A stretch of DNA of 64,000 nt from Butyrivibrio sp. (GCA_016291375.1 JAEEXE010000013.1:1-64000), one strand, 5' to 3'; numbered from the stretch's first letter, positions 18,356-27,414 are shown. A program made the numbers and translations. Notes: generated by a model from the letters alone, not told the origin.

Positions 18356-19738
18356 TTATCCAACGTAGAATACTCCTTCGGAGTAGTTGATTCTGTTATT
18401 GTTTGATTTACTTCGCGAGAAGAATGCCACCATAGATATGGGACCGGTTCTTCCAAGGAACATTGCGATTATGATTATAAGGCGGCCCGGACGACCAAGC
18501 GCTGCCGTAAGATTACGGGATAGTCCGACTGTTCCGCTGGCACTTATAACTTCAAAGAGAGCATCCTCCATTGGAACCGGATTAACCATGACAAGCAAAA
18601 CAGTAAGTATGAGAATTGCCATAATACCTACAAATACGACAGCAGAGGCTTTTCTCATGGAATCTTCCGATACGCGACGATGGAAGATAACATTCTCATT
18701 TTCATGGCGTATATATGAGCGGACATTCATAAACAACAGGAAAAAGGTTACTGTTTTGATACCGCCTGCAGTACCTACGGGAGATCCGCCTATTACCATG
18801 AAAAAGTAAGATATAAAGCAGGATGCTATTGACATGTTTTCCTGAGGAATCGTTGAAAATCCTGCGGTTCTAAGTGTGATTGACTGAAATAAACTGTTTG
18901 CCAGTTTGCCGCCGAAGCTTAAATTCCCAATAGTTCCGGGGTTGTTGTATTCGGTGATCATAAACAGCAGCATTCCACCAAAGATCAATATAAGTGTGAA
19001 GCTAAGTACGAGCTTGGTGTGTTCAGAGAATCTCTTTATCATGGTAAGAGGTGAGAATCTTCTTGGAACACCTTCTTTTATCACATGGAGTATGTCAAAC
19101 CATACAACAAAACCAAGACCTCCAAGGACTATAAGAGACATCGTCACGGCCATTATTACCGGATTGTCACGGTAGCTCATAAGACTATCATTTCCGATAA
19201 TATCCATACCAGCGTTACAGAAGGCGGATACAGAGTTAAATATTGATATCCATAAGCCTTTTATAAATCCGAATTTGGGGATAAAAACAGTAGAATAGCA
19301 TATTGCTCCGATTCCTTCTGCAATAAAAGTTCCCTTAAGGACTCTTGTAAGAAAGAGTAAAAGCCTGTTGCCGGAACTTAAGTTAAATGAATCCTGAAGC
19401 AGCAACCTGTCTCCAAGGGAAAATTTCTTGTGAGTAAGGAGCATGAGCATAGATGCAATGGCAATCATACCAAGACCACCCATCTGAATCAAAAGCAGAA
19501 TTATGAATTGACCAAATACGCTCCAATGAGCATAAGTGTCTACAACAACAAGACCGGTAACGCAAACTGAAGTAGTTGCCGTGAAAAGTGAAGTGAGAAA
19601 ATCGGTTGATCTGCCATCTGCTGCTGAAAAAGGTAGACTAAGGAGCAGGGCTCCAACCAGTATGGTTATAAGAAAGCTGACCGGAATAATGTGAGCCGGA
19701 GCTAATTTTTTAAATTTAATCTTTGAGTCCTTTATCAT
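18356..19738 (-). CDS. ktrB: Potassium uptake channel subunit KtrB (TrkH family)
   Basis: Membrane subunit of the Ktr system, which takes up K+ and is often sodium dependent. The 460 residues contain the four pore-loop repeats characteristic of the family; the first is TATTSVCVTGLVVVDT and later ones include NAGMDIIG, LRTAGFST and SASGTVGLSRNLT, each with the filter glycine. About ten membrane helices are visible. The gene is first in the ktrBA operon. Upstream on its strand a TTGACA (in the 19,798-19,803 area) is a good -35, but its -10 is poor. I see no ydaO-type c-di-AMP riboswitch in the 200-base leader. Confidence 0.95.
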   Translation of the reverse strand: MIKDSKIKFKKLAPAHIIPVSFLITILVGALLLSLPFSAADGRSTDFLTSLFTATTSVCVTGLVVVDTYAHWSVFGQFIILLLIQMGGLGMIAIASMLMLLTHKKFSLGDRLLLQDSFNLSSGNRLLLFLTRVLKGTFIAEGIGAICYSTVFIPKFGFIKGLWISIFNSVSAFCNAGMDIIGNDSLMSYRDNPVIMAVTMSLIVLGGLGFVVWFDILHVIKEGVPRRFSPLTMIKRFSEHTKLVLSFTLILIFGGMLLFMITEYNNPGTIGNLSFGGKLANSLFQSITLRTAGFSTIPQENMSIASCFISYFFMVIGGSPVGTAGGIKTVTFFLLFMNVRSYIRHENENVIFHRRVSEDSMRKASAVVFVGIMAILILTVLLVMVNPVPMEDALFEVISASGTVGLSRNLTAALGRPGRLIIIIAMFLGRTGPISMVAFFSRSKSNNNRINYSEGVFYVG

Positions 19739-19805
19739 ATAACTCCTAATATAAGCTGAAATAGCAATACGTTTACGGTAATTCTTTTTTAGATAAATGT
19801 CAATG

Positions 19806-19834
19806 TTGTTATCTATAAGTATGCGTATTATAAT
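19806..19834 (+). promoter_or_regulatory. Sigma-A-type promoter for the MocR-like gene
   Basis: TTGTTA (19806-19811), a 17-base spacer and a consensus TATAAT (19829-19834). The predicted leader is a little over 110 bases. The area is shared with the leftward ktrB promoter, so the two units are divergent. Confidence 0.65.
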
Positions 19835-19953
19835 AAACTGGTCATATAAAAAATAACAAAATCACCATAAATCATAAAACCAGATTACCATGCATATAAA
19901 CTAAGAATACGCTTCTTATCAGATGATTTTAACGTGTGTTTGGGAGAAAAAAT

Positions 19954-21345
19954 ATGATCACTTATAATTTTGATAATGCACAAGGCCCTATGTATTTGCA
20001 TATGTATAAATGCATAAAGAATGATATATTATCCGGCAAACTAAAACCGAAGGAAAAGCTGCCGTCTAAGCGTGCTTTTGCAAGAAATAACGGAATCAGT
20101 ATTATTACGATCCAGAACGCCTACGAACAGCTTATAAGTGAGGGGTATGTGTATACTTTACCCAAAAAAGGATATTATGTGGCGGACCTTGATAAGATGC
20201 AGGGAGTGGCAGTTGATGCCAAGGTGGATTATGATATTAAGATTCCTGTGAAGGAGGAGTTTGAGTGCGACCTTTCAAGTAACAGAGTCAATCCCGACAA
20301 CTTCCCTTTTTCCATATGGACCAGAATATCAAGAAATGTTATGGCCAACAGAAAAGAAGAACTGATGCAGATATCCCCTACAGCCGGAGTTATGGAGCTG
20401 CGTGAGGCGATAGCAGATCACCTTAAATCTTTCCGTGGAATGCTTGTTGATCCCAATCAGATAATAATTGGTTCGGGAACAGAATATTTATACAGTCTTA
20501 TAGTGCAACTTCTTGGAAGAGATAAAAAATATGTCATCGAAAATCCGGGATACAAGAAGCTTGCGGATGTGTACAGCAAGCAGGAGATAGAGTACAGATA
20601 CGCTGAGCTTGACGATAACGGGATAACTTACAGGGCGCTTGCAGGTAGCGGAGCGGATGTTGCCCATATCTGTCCCAATCACCATTTTCCTACGGGTATA
20701 ACCATGCCTGCCAGCAGGCGATATGAAGTCCTTTCCTGGGCAAATGAGAAGGATGGAAGGTATATCATCGAAGATGACTATGACAGCGAATTTAGAGTTA
20801 CGGGTAAGCCTATCCCGCCGTTGTTTTCAATAGATGCCTGCGAAAAGGTTATATATATGAATACCTTTTCAAAGTCACTTTCTCCGACAATACGTATCAG
20901 CTATATGATCCTACCGGTACATCTTGCCAATCTATTTTATAAGAATATGTCATTCTACTCCTGCACGGTGTCCAACTTTGAACAATATACACTTGCGGGC
21001 TTTATTGCACAGGGTTACCTGGAAAAGCATATTAACCGCATGCGCCTTTATTACACTAAGCAAAGAAGAAGGCTTATGGAGATCATAGAAAGAAGTGATC
21101 TAAGAGATGTGTGTACTATTAAAGAAAATGATTCAGGACTACATTTTCTGATATCCCTGGATACAAAGAGGCCTGATAAGGAAATCGAGAAAAGACTTGC
21201 GGCAAAAGGCATTAAGATAAAAGCACTTTCCGACTACTACTTTACTGATGAAGGCAGCAAACAACATCTTTTTATTATTAATTACTCTAATCTGGATGAA
21301 AGCAAGATCAGAAAAACTCTTAAAGATATAAAGAAAGAACTATAG
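19954..21345 (+). CDS. MocR/PdxR-type regulator: GntR HTH fused to an aminotransferase-like domain
   Basis: Residues 1-75 are a GntR winged helix (LPSKRAFARNNGISIITIQNAYEQLISEGYV region) and the remainder is a fold-type I aminotransferase domain with the pyridoxal-phosphate lysine in NTFSKSLSP near residue 307 and the DDYDSEF segment. MocR proteins often sense PLP and control vitamin B6 or amino-acid genes; the target is unknown and no pdx gene is nearby. Start 19954 follows TGGGAGA; a GTG at 19936 is in frame but overlaps that site. The protein is 463 residues. A shared terminator separates it from the convergent asnA. Confidence 0.9.
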   Translation: MITYNFDNAQGPMYLHMYKCIKNDILSGKLKPKEKLPSKRAFARNNGISIITIQNAYEQLISEGYVYTLPKKGYYVADLDKMQGVAVDAKVDYDIKIPVKEEFECDLSSNRVNPDNFPFSIWTRISRNVMANRKEELMQISPTAGVMELREAIADHLKSFRGMLVDPNQIIIGSGTEYLYSLIVQLLGRDKKYVIENPGYKKLADVYSKQEIEYRYAELDDNGITYRALAGSGADVAHICPNHHFPTGITMPASRRYEVLSWANEKDGRYIIEDDYDSEFRVTGKPIPPLFSIDACEKVIYMNTFSKSLSPTIRISYMILPVHLANLFYKNMSFYSCTVSNFEQYTLAGFIAQGYLEKHINRMRLYYTKQRRRLMEIIERSDLRDVCTIKENDSGLHFLISLDTKRPDKEIEKRLAAKGIKIKALSDYYFTDEGSKQHLFIINYSNLDESKIRKTLKDIKKEL

Positions 21346-21348
21346 AAA

Positions 21349-21403
21349 AAAGCAGTGAGCCCCGATTTCCTTAAACGATGAGGAAAGAGGGAATCACTGC
21401 TTT
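21349..21403. terminator. Bidirectional terminator between the MocR-like gene and asnA
   Basis: AAAGCAGTGA (21349-21358) pairs with TCACTGCTTT (21394-21403), with further pairing inside (TTTCCT with AGGAAA). It is flanked by A and T runs on both sides; the T-run is stronger on the asnA side, so it serves both convergent genes. Confidence 0.85.
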
Positions 21404-21419
21404 ATTGAGTTTAAGATAA

Positions 21420-22430
21420 TTACAGAAGCTGTATACCGTTTTCGTTGCAGGCCTTAACCATCTCATCAGGCCATATGGAACACTGAACTTCACCGATGTG
21501 AGCTTTTCTTAAGAAGAACATGCAAATTCTTGACTGTCCGATTCCTCCACCGATAGTGTAAGGAAGTTCCTTGTTAAGAATAGCCTTCTGGAAAGGAAGC
21601 TCTGCTCTCTCTGTGCAGCCGGCCTTCTCAAGCTGTGTCTTAAGGGAATCCTCATCAACACGGATACCCATACTTGAAAGCTCAAGAGCAATATCAAGAA
21701 CAGGGAAATATACGATGATATCAGCGTTGAGTGCCCAGTCATCATAGTCGGGAGCTCTGCCGTCGTGCTTCTCACCGGAAGCAAGAAGATCACCAATCTG
21801 CATGATACATACAGCGCCCTTGGCCTTGGCAATGTAGTATTCACGCTCCTTGGGAGAATACTCGGGGAACATATCCTCAAGCTCCTGAGTTGTTATAAAG
21901 AAAATCTCCTCAGGAAGAATCTCCTCTATATAGTCGTACTGGATAGACATGAACTTCTCAGTCTTTCTCAAAACCTTGTATACGTCACGAACAGTGTCCT
22001 TGAGGAAGTCGATGTTGCGGTCTTCCTTGCGAATGACTTTCTCCCAATCCCACTGGTCTACGAAGATTGAATGAATGTTGTCTGTTACCTCATCACGGCG
22101 AACAGCGTTCATATCTGTATAGAGACCTTCTCCTACGTTGAAACCGTACTTCTTAAGTGCGTATCTCTTCCACTTAGCAAGAGAGTGTACTATTTCGGCG
22201 GGTCTCTGATTATCATTAAGTATGTCAAAAGAAACGGGTCTTTCTACGCCGTTCAGATTATCATTAAGTCCTGATTCTGGTGTTACAAACAGGGGAGCTG
22301 TTACTCTCTGAAGGTTGAGCTTGTTGGAGAGCATACCCTGAAAGAAATCTTTGACAGTCTTGATGCCCACCTGTGTGTCGTGGAGATCAAGGGCTGACTT
22401 ATAATTCTTGGGAATTCTAAGGTTTTCCAT
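21420..22430 (-). CDS. asnA: Aspartate-ammonia ligase (asparagine synthetase A)
   Basis: Makes asparagine from aspartate, ammonia and ATP through an aspartyl-AMP intermediate; related to class II aminoacyl-tRNA synthetases. Family hallmarks are LSNKLNLQRVTAPLFV, the RPVSFD segment, FVDQWDWEKVI, the LDIALELSSMGIRV region and the GGGIGQSRICMFFLRKAHIGEVQ close. The start at 22430 (336 residues) follows AAGGAAAG at a plausible distance, whereas the in-frame GTG at 22442 is too close to that site. It forms a single-gene leftward unit. Confidence 0.95.
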   Translation of the reverse strand: MENLRIPKNYKSALDLHDTQVGIKTVKDFFQGMLSNKLNLQRVTAPLFVTPESGLNDNLNGVERPVSFDILNDNQRPAEIVHSLAKWKRYALKKYGFNVGEGLYTDMNAVRRDEVTDNIHSIFVDQWDWEKVIRKEDRNIDFLKDTVRDVYKVLRKTEKFMSIQYDYIEEILPEEIFFITTQELEDMFPEYSPKEREYYIAKAKGAVCIMQIGDLLASGEKHDGRAPDYDDWALNADIIVYFPVLDIALELSSMGIRVDEDSLKTQLEKAGCTERAELPFQKAILNKELPYTIGGGIGQSRICMFFLRKAHIGEVQCSIWPDEMVKACNENGIQLL

Positions 22431-22535
22431 AATATTTGCCACTTTCCTTATGATATGTAATTTGTCTCACAAACAATTAAATCGCTTTTTATTCCATATT
22501 GCAAGATATTTTTTAGTTAATAAAATATACACTAC

Positions 22536-22564
22536 TTGTTTGGTCGACGATCAGTGCTTATAAT
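22536..22564 (+). promoter_or_regulatory. Sigma-A-type promoter for hflX
   Basis: TTGTTT (22536-22541), a 17-base spacer and consensus TATAAT (22559-22564). Transcription would start near 22571, so a translation start within the promoter is excluded. Confidence 0.7.
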
Positions 22565-22625
22565 GTTGAGATACGAAATGAATCCGTGGAAAGAGCTAAA
22601 GCTCGATTTTAGGAAAAGGTATAAA

Positions 22626-23957
22626 GTGAAAAACGAAATCTACGAAAACACAAGGCAACTTGATAAAGTAAGAGCAATCCTGGTGGGGCTCAACACGGAC
22701 AAGAGTGACGATGACTTTGAACGCTCCATGAATGAGTTAAAAGAGCTGACTAAGGCGATTGATATAGAGGTTGCGGCCGTATTTACCCAGTCTCTTTCCG
22801 TGCCTGATAAAGGTACATATATAGGAAGCGGCAAGGTTGATGAAATTGGTGCATCTCTAGATGTTTTTGATGCAAATATCATTATATTTAATGATTCATT
22901 GTCTCCGATGCAGGTTAGGAACCTTGAGAAAATTCTGGACACCGAAGTGATAGACAGAACAGGCCTTATTTTGCAGATCTTTGCAAAAAGAGCAAGGACA
23001 AGAGAAGCAAGGCTTCAGGTAGAATCAGCGCAGCTTCAGTACATGCTCCCAAGGCTTGTGGGTATGGGTAAGACCCTCTCAAGACAGGGCGGTGGTAGCG
23101 GCAGACTATCCAACAAGGGCTCCGGTGAGAAACAGCTGGAACTTGATAGAAGACGCATAGAACACCGCATGAGCGAGCTTAGAAGAGAACTGGAAAATGT
23201 GGAGAAAGAGCGTAGCACTCAGAGAAATAAGAGACTTCGTTCGGACATAGGAAGAGTTTCGCTTGTTGGTTATACCAACGCCGGAAAGTCCACTATCATG
23301 AACAATCTGCTAAGGCTTTATGGCGGCGACAGCTTGAGAGATAAGACTGTGCTTGAAAAGGATATGCTTTTTGCAACGCTTGATACGTCTGTAAGGAAGA
23401 TTGAAGCGCCGGGGCACAGACCATTTCTTCTTGCGGATACGGTAGGATTTATAAGTGAGCTTCCCCATGCCCTTGTAAAAGCATTTAAATCAACATTGGA
23501 AGAGGCTAAATATGCGGATGTCATACTTGAGGTAATAGATTTCTCGGATCCTGAGTACAGATATCATATGGAGATAACGCAGAAGACCTTGTCAGAGATC
23601 GGGGCAGGCGATATTCCTGTTATTTATGTCTTTAATAAATCAGACATCGTAAGGCAGCAGCAGGAAGAGGATAACATGCTGGTCATGGATGTTCCAAGGA
23701 TCAGGGATGACAGGATATATATCTGTGCCAAAGATGATGACAGCCTTGAAGAGCTTGTGACTCTTATAGAGAAGAAGCTTGGAGAACAGGAAACGGAATG
23801 TGAGCTGCTTCTTCCCTATAATGAAGGTGGGACATTAAGTCTTCTGACAGAAAGGGGAGTTGTGAAAAGTACAGAATATCTCCCTGAAGGGATTAAGATA
23901 ACTGCCACTTTAACAGCTCCGGACATCAATAAATATGCGGCTTACATGAATTTATAA
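22626..23957 (+). CDS. hflX: GTPase HflX
   Basis: Ribosome-associated GTPase that rescues or splits stalled 70S ribosomes under stress. The N-terminal HflX domain has SVPDKGTYIGSGKVDEI and NLEKILDTEVIDRTGLIL, followed by a coiled linker with the usual GKGSGEKQLELDRR-like pattern, then the G domain: G1 GYTNAGKST, G3 DTVGF, G4 NKSD. The start is taken as GTG 22626 behind AGGAAAAGG, giving 443 residues and the family-typical opening before RAILVGLN. An upstream ATG at 22578 is also in frame after the predicted transcription start but has no ribosome site. Confidence 0.93.
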   Translation: MKNEIYENTRQLDKVRAILVGLNTDKSDDDFERSMNELKELTKAIDIEVAAVFTQSLSVPDKGTYIGSGKVDEIGASLDVFDANIIIFNDSLSPMQVRNLEKILDTEVIDRTGLILQIFAKRARTREARLQVESAQLQYMLPRLVGMGKTLSRQGGGSGRLSNKGSGEKQLELDRRRIEHRMSELRRELENVEKERSTQRNKRLRSDIGRVSLVGYTNAGKSTIMNNLLRLYGGDSLRDKTVLEKDMLFATLDTSVRKIEAPGHRPFLLADTVGFISELPHALVKAFKSTLEEAKYADVILEVIDFSDPEYRYHMEITQKTLSEIGAGDIPVIYVFNKSDIVRQQQEEDNMLVMDVPRIRDDRIYICAKDDDSLEELVTLIEKKLGEQETECELLLPYNEGGTLSLLTERGVVKSTEYLPEGIKITATLTAPDINKYAAYMNL

Positions 23958-24104
23958 ATTGCACACAAAAGATTCACACTATTTTAGCAATTTTTGCAAT
24001 ATCAGCAAGGTTTTTTCCATTTACAAAACAGTGGACAAAGAGTATATTCTATGGAGTTTTACTTGTAGTTTTTTGTTTTGTATTAACGAAAGGAAAAGAC
24101 AGTG

Positions 24105-24344
24105 ATGCTTAGACAGCTCATCAAAAAGAACATTATGCTTAGACCTAACCAGGTCAAAGACTTTGTAGATGCAGCAACAAAGTGTGACTTCGATGTGGAC
24201 ATATACTATAACAGATACGTTGTTGATGCAAAGTCTATTCTTGGTGTATTTGGATTAGACCTTAATCAGACATTAACAGTTGAATACAGCGGACATGATC
24301 AGGAGTTTGAGAATTATCTCAGCACTCTTTCAATTGCCAGCTGA
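24105..24344 (+). CDS. Crh/HPr-like protein lacking the phosphorylatable histidine
   Basis: 79 residues with the HPr fold pattern along the whole length. The segment MLRPNQVKDFV aligns with the HPr loop HARPAALFV: Arg13 and Pro14 match, but the His15 position is Met11, so it cannot accept phosphate from enzyme I. The VDAKSILGVFGLDL segment matches the Ser46 loop, with Ser44 in place. The combination resembles Bacillus Crh, which works only through Ser46 phosphorylation in catabolite repression. AGGAAA lies 8 bases before the ATG; the open frame also reaches a GTG at 24102. Role in carbon regulation is inference. Confidence 0.75.
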   Translation: MLRQLIKKNIMLRPNQVKDFVDAATKCDFDVDIYYNRYVVDAKSILGVFGLDLNQTLTVEYSGHDQEFENYLSTLSIAS

Positions 24345-24420
24345 TTCATATAAGCATTAAAAGGTAACCGTTCGCGTGCCGGACAGTACCAAGAAGTAAA
24401 GAAATAATTGTTCATTGTGG

Positions 24421-24469
24421 AAGAAAAGCTCTCCATGGTATAAAATATGCCATGGAGAGCTTTTCTGTT
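24421..24469 (+). terminator. Long perfect hairpin: terminator that also holds the next gene's ribosome site
   Basis: A 17-base perfect stem (24422-24438 with 24450-24466), extended by three more pairs around a tiny A-rich loop, with an A-run before and CTTTTCTGTT after. It fits an intrinsic terminator of the Crh-like gene. Its 3' arm contains GGAGAG, the only ribosome site for the helicase start at 24470. Confidence 0.75.
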
Positions 24470-26932
24470 ATGGAGATTAAGATTTCAGTCCGCAGACTGG
24501 TGGAGTTTATCCTCAGAAGCGGAAATATAGATAATAGAATACATCAGGTTTCTGCAGATGCGATGCAGGAGGGTGGCAGGATTCATCGGATGATCCAGAA
24601 AAGTATGGGAGCGGATTATCACGCCGAGGTACCTCTTAAATATGTCCACAACACAGGCAGATACGAGCTTGTTATTGAGGGCAGAGCGGACGGTATCCTT
24701 GATAAGTACTTTGATGATGAGAATGCTTATGATCCCCAGCAGAACATGTTTGGAGGTAATACCAAACCGATGCCCCTTGTGGATGAGATCAAGGGCACAT
24801 ACAGAGACCTTGCCAAGATGAAAGAGCCTGTGCCGGTACACCTGTCACAGGCTAAATGTTATGCCGCGATATATCTGATGCAGCGTGGATGTACATCCAT
24901 AGATGTCCGTATGACATATTGCAATATGGATACCGAAGAGATCAAATATTTTGATCAGAGCTACACTGCAGATGAGATCATTAAGTGGTTTAACGACCTT
25001 ATAAAACAATATATAAGATGGTCAGATTTTGAGTATGAATGGGAAATAACCAGAACTGCTTCAATAAAGGCAGTACAGTTTCCTTTTCCCTACAGAGAGG
25101 GACAAAAGGACCTTGCCGCAGGTGTTTACAGAACTATTGTGCATGGTAAAAAACTTTTCCTAGAGGCGCCCACAGGAACCGGAAAGACTATAACGACAGT
25201 CTTTCCAAGTGTTAAAGCTATGGGAGAGCAGAAGATAAGCAAGATCTTTTATCTTACGGCCAAGACCATTACAAGGACAGTGGCAGAAGATGCTTTTAAC
25301 ACATTAAGAGAGCTCCAGAAGCTTAAGTTTAAAACTGTCACAATAACAGCAAGGGATAAGATATGCTTTTTGGATGAAGGGGAGAGGAACTGTAATCCTG
25401 AGGCCTGTCCCTATGCTAATGGGCACTACGACAGGATCAATGAGGCAATATATGACCTTTTAACCCATGAGGATAACTTCGATAGGGAAAAGATAGTTGA
25501 GTATGCCTACAAGCATGAGGTGTGCCCTTTTGAAATGTCTCTTGATATGAGCCTTTGGGCAGACGCGGTTATATGCGATTACAACTATGTGTTTGATCCA
25601 TTTGTATATTTGAGGAGATTCTTTGCTGACGGACTTAAGTCTGACTACGTATTTCTTGTTGATGAAACACATAATCTTTTGGACAGAGGAAGAGAGATGT
25701 ACAGCGCAGCTCTTCGTAAAGAGAGTTTTCTTGAGCTTGCAGGGATCGTTAAGGAATATCATCCCAGGATTGCAAGCCATCTTAATAAATGTAACAAGGC
25801 TCTTTTGGAACTAAAAAGAGAGTGTGATGGCTGTAAGGTGCTTACAGGAATAGACGGCTTTATAAATCCCCTAAACAGACTTAGCGGTATAATGTCCGAA
25901 TATCTTGAAGATCATGCAGAAGGCCCGTGTAGAGAGGATATCCTCCTGTTCTACTTTGATATATCGAGATTTCTTACCATATATGACAAAGTGGATGAGA
26001 ACTATGTGATATACAGCGAGTTTAATGAAAACGGCGACTTTATTATCCGACTTTCCTGCGTTGATCCTTCTACCAATCTTTCGGAGTGCATGGCGCGTGG
26101 GCGTTCATCCATTCTTTTCTCTGCAACCCTTCTTCCTATTCGTTATTACAAGAAACTTTTGGGAGGAACAGATGAAGATTATGAGATGTATGCCAAATCT
26201 GTATTTGATCCAAAGAGATTGGGGCTGTTTATAGGAAAAGACGTAACCAGCAGATACTCCATGAGAAGCTATGATCAGTACCGTAAGATAGCTTCGTATA
26301 TTGACAATATAGTAAGTGCAAGAGGCGGGAATTACCTGATCTTTTTCCCTTCTCACCAGTTCCTGGATGAGGTTCTTGATATTTATGAGAATGAATATTA
26401 TGACCCGGAGACTAGCGAAATAGTGGTTCAGAAGAGCTTTATGAGCGAAGAAGCCAGGGAATCCTTTTTGGACAGATTCTCGGAGGGCAATAATCTTGAT
26501 CTTTCCGATGTGATCCACATGGATATAGAAGTGGAAGAGGATAAAAATATTCTTGGTTTCTGTGTTATGGGAGGAATATTCAGTGAGGGAATAGACCTTA
26601 AATACGACAGCCTTATTGGAGTCATTATCGTGGGGACCGGAATACCGCTTGTCTGCAATGAGAGAGAGATCATAAGAGAGTTCTTTGAGCAAAGAGGCGT
26701 TGATGGATTTGATTATGCCTACAGGTTCCCCGGGATGAACAAGGTCCTTCAGGCTGCGGGAAGAGTAATCAGAACAGAAGAAGATAAGGGAATAGTGGCA
26801 CTTCTTGATGATAGGTTTATGCAAGGTAGTTACAGAGCGCTTTTCCCGAGGGAATGGTATGGCTGCAGAACTGTTTCGACCAATCAGGTCAAAAACGAGA
26901 TTTCTCGCTTCTGGAGCGGCTTTCAGGACTAA
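24470..26932 (+). CDS. Cas4/RecB-like nuclease fused to an XPD/DinG-like iron-sulphur helicase
   Basis: 820 residues. The N-terminal part is a PD-(D/E)XK nuclease: GRADG (71-75), VDEIKG (104-109) and QAKCY (127-131). Then comes a superfamily 2 helicase: Walker A APTGTGKT near 233-240, four cysteines (about 299, 308, 313, 352) that would bind the XPD-type 4Fe-4S cluster, a VDETHNL DEAH-type motif, and a C-terminal helicase domain ending in QAAGRVIR. Likely a DNA repair enzyme. ATG 24470 is chosen over ATG 24452, which lies inside the preceding hairpin. Its GGAGAG site is within the hairpin arm, so translation may be structure-controlled. Confidence 0.88.
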   Translation: MEIKISVRRLVEFILRSGNIDNRIHQVSADAMQEGGRIHRMIQKSMGADYHAEVPLKYVHNTGRYELVIEGRADGILDKYFDDENAYDPQQNMFGGNTKPMPLVDEIKGTYRDLAKMKEPVPVHLSQAKCYAAIYLMQRGCTSIDVRMTYCNMDTEEIKYFDQSYTADEIIKWFNDLIKQYIRWSDFEYEWEITRTASIKAVQFPFPYREGQKDLAAGVYRTIVHGKKLFLEAPTGTGKTITTVFPSVKAMGEQKISKIFYLTAKTITRTVAEDAFNTLRELQKLKFKTVTITARDKICFLDEGERNCNPEACPYANGHYDRINEAIYDLLTHEDNFDREKIVEYAYKHEVCPFEMSLDMSLWADAVICDYNYVFDPFVYLRRFFADGLKSDYVFLVDETHNLLDRGREMYSAALRKESFLELAGIVKEYHPRIASHLNKCNKALLELKRECDGCKVLTGIDGFINPLNRLSGIMSEYLEDHAEGPCREDILLFYFDISRFLTIYDKVDENYVIYSEFNENGDFIIRLSCVDPSTNLSECMARGRSSILFSATLLPIRYYKKLLGGTDEDYEMYAKSVFDPKRLGLFIGKDVTSRYSMRSYDQYRKIASYIDNIVSARGGNYLIFFPSHQFLDEVLDIYENEYYDPETSEIVVQKSFMSEEARESFLDRFSEGNNLDLSDVIHMDIEVEEDKNILGFCVMGGIFSEGIDLKYDSLIGVIIVGTGIPLVCNEREIIREFFEQRGVDGFDYAYRFPGMNKVLQAAGRVIRTEEDKGIVALLDDRFMQGSYRALFPREWYGCRTVSTNQVKNEISRFWSGFQD

Positions 26933-26964
26933 AAACGATAATAAAAAATAGAAAATGATGTAAA

Positions 26965-27006
26965 AACTCAATAATGAGTTGACATAAAAAGCGATTTCTA
27001 TAAAAT
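26965..27006 (+). promoter_or_regulatory. Strong promoter with overlapping inverted repeat
   Basis: TTGACA (26979-26984), 16-base spacer, TAAAAT (27001-27006). AACTCA/TGAGTT (26965-26980) is an inverted repeat that overlaps the -35, as an operator would. The predicted start near 27013 leaves about 400 untranslated bases before the next gene. Confidence 0.6.
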
Positions 27007-27414
27007 ATGTAAACCGAACAAAGGTTCAAATTGTTTAAAAACAGGGTACAATAACACGTTTTGTCAGAGAACTTACAAAAAAGTCTTAACTAAATGACGT
27101 TTGTGTCATGTGGATAACTCTGTGGAAATTGGGGATTAGTTTAAAAACATGTTTCATAACACCCCATGAATTGGGCGTTTAAAAACCATTACGAAATTAA
27201 ACGGTAACCGGTGTAAAAATAATCATCTGACCAATAAAGTCAATAATGTTATGTAAACTTAAAAAATGACCGTCACTCGTGTCATTTAGCTCTTTAGCTG
27301 TTGCGATTAGGAACAGTCATGCTGTATGATTTATGTATTACTTGGTTCGATCATGAGAAGGATCTTAAGAGTCGAACTTCCTTACTGCTAGCATAAGAAA
27401 GTTGGAGTTGGGGT
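27007..27414. promoter_or_regulatory. Gene-free region with repeated short motifs
   Basis: No coding frame is supported. It holds three copies of GTTTAAAAAC (27033-27042, 27139-27148, 27177-27186), two ATGAC...GTCAT inverted repeats (27094-27109 and 27266-27285), and one exact DnaA-box match TGTGGATAA (27109-27117). I recognise no known riboswitch; the c-di-GMP riboswitch core was looked for and not found. It may be a long leader or a small RNA gene, or a cluster of protein sites upstream of the TPR-GGDEF gene. Confidence 0.5.

Noticed and set aside
19739-19953. ydaO (c-di-AMP) riboswitch in front of ktrB
   Set aside because: The leader is short and AT-rich and shows none of the conserved ydaO blocks.
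22536-22625. N-terminal extension of HflX
   Set aside because: The first 30 bases are a TTGTTT/TATAAT promoter; the GTG at 22626 has a ribosome site and family-typical start.
26105-26971. 288-codon open frame on the minus strand over the helicase gene
   Set aside because: Antisense shadow of a conserved helicase domain; no family resemblance.
27109-27117. DnaA box suggesting a replication origin
   Set aside because: Only one exact box; no DnaA-box cluster, dnaA, dnaN or DUE-like arrangement nearby.
27007-27414. c-di-GMP riboswitch before the TPR-GGDEF gene
   Set aside because: The conserved core segments of the GEMM class are not present.
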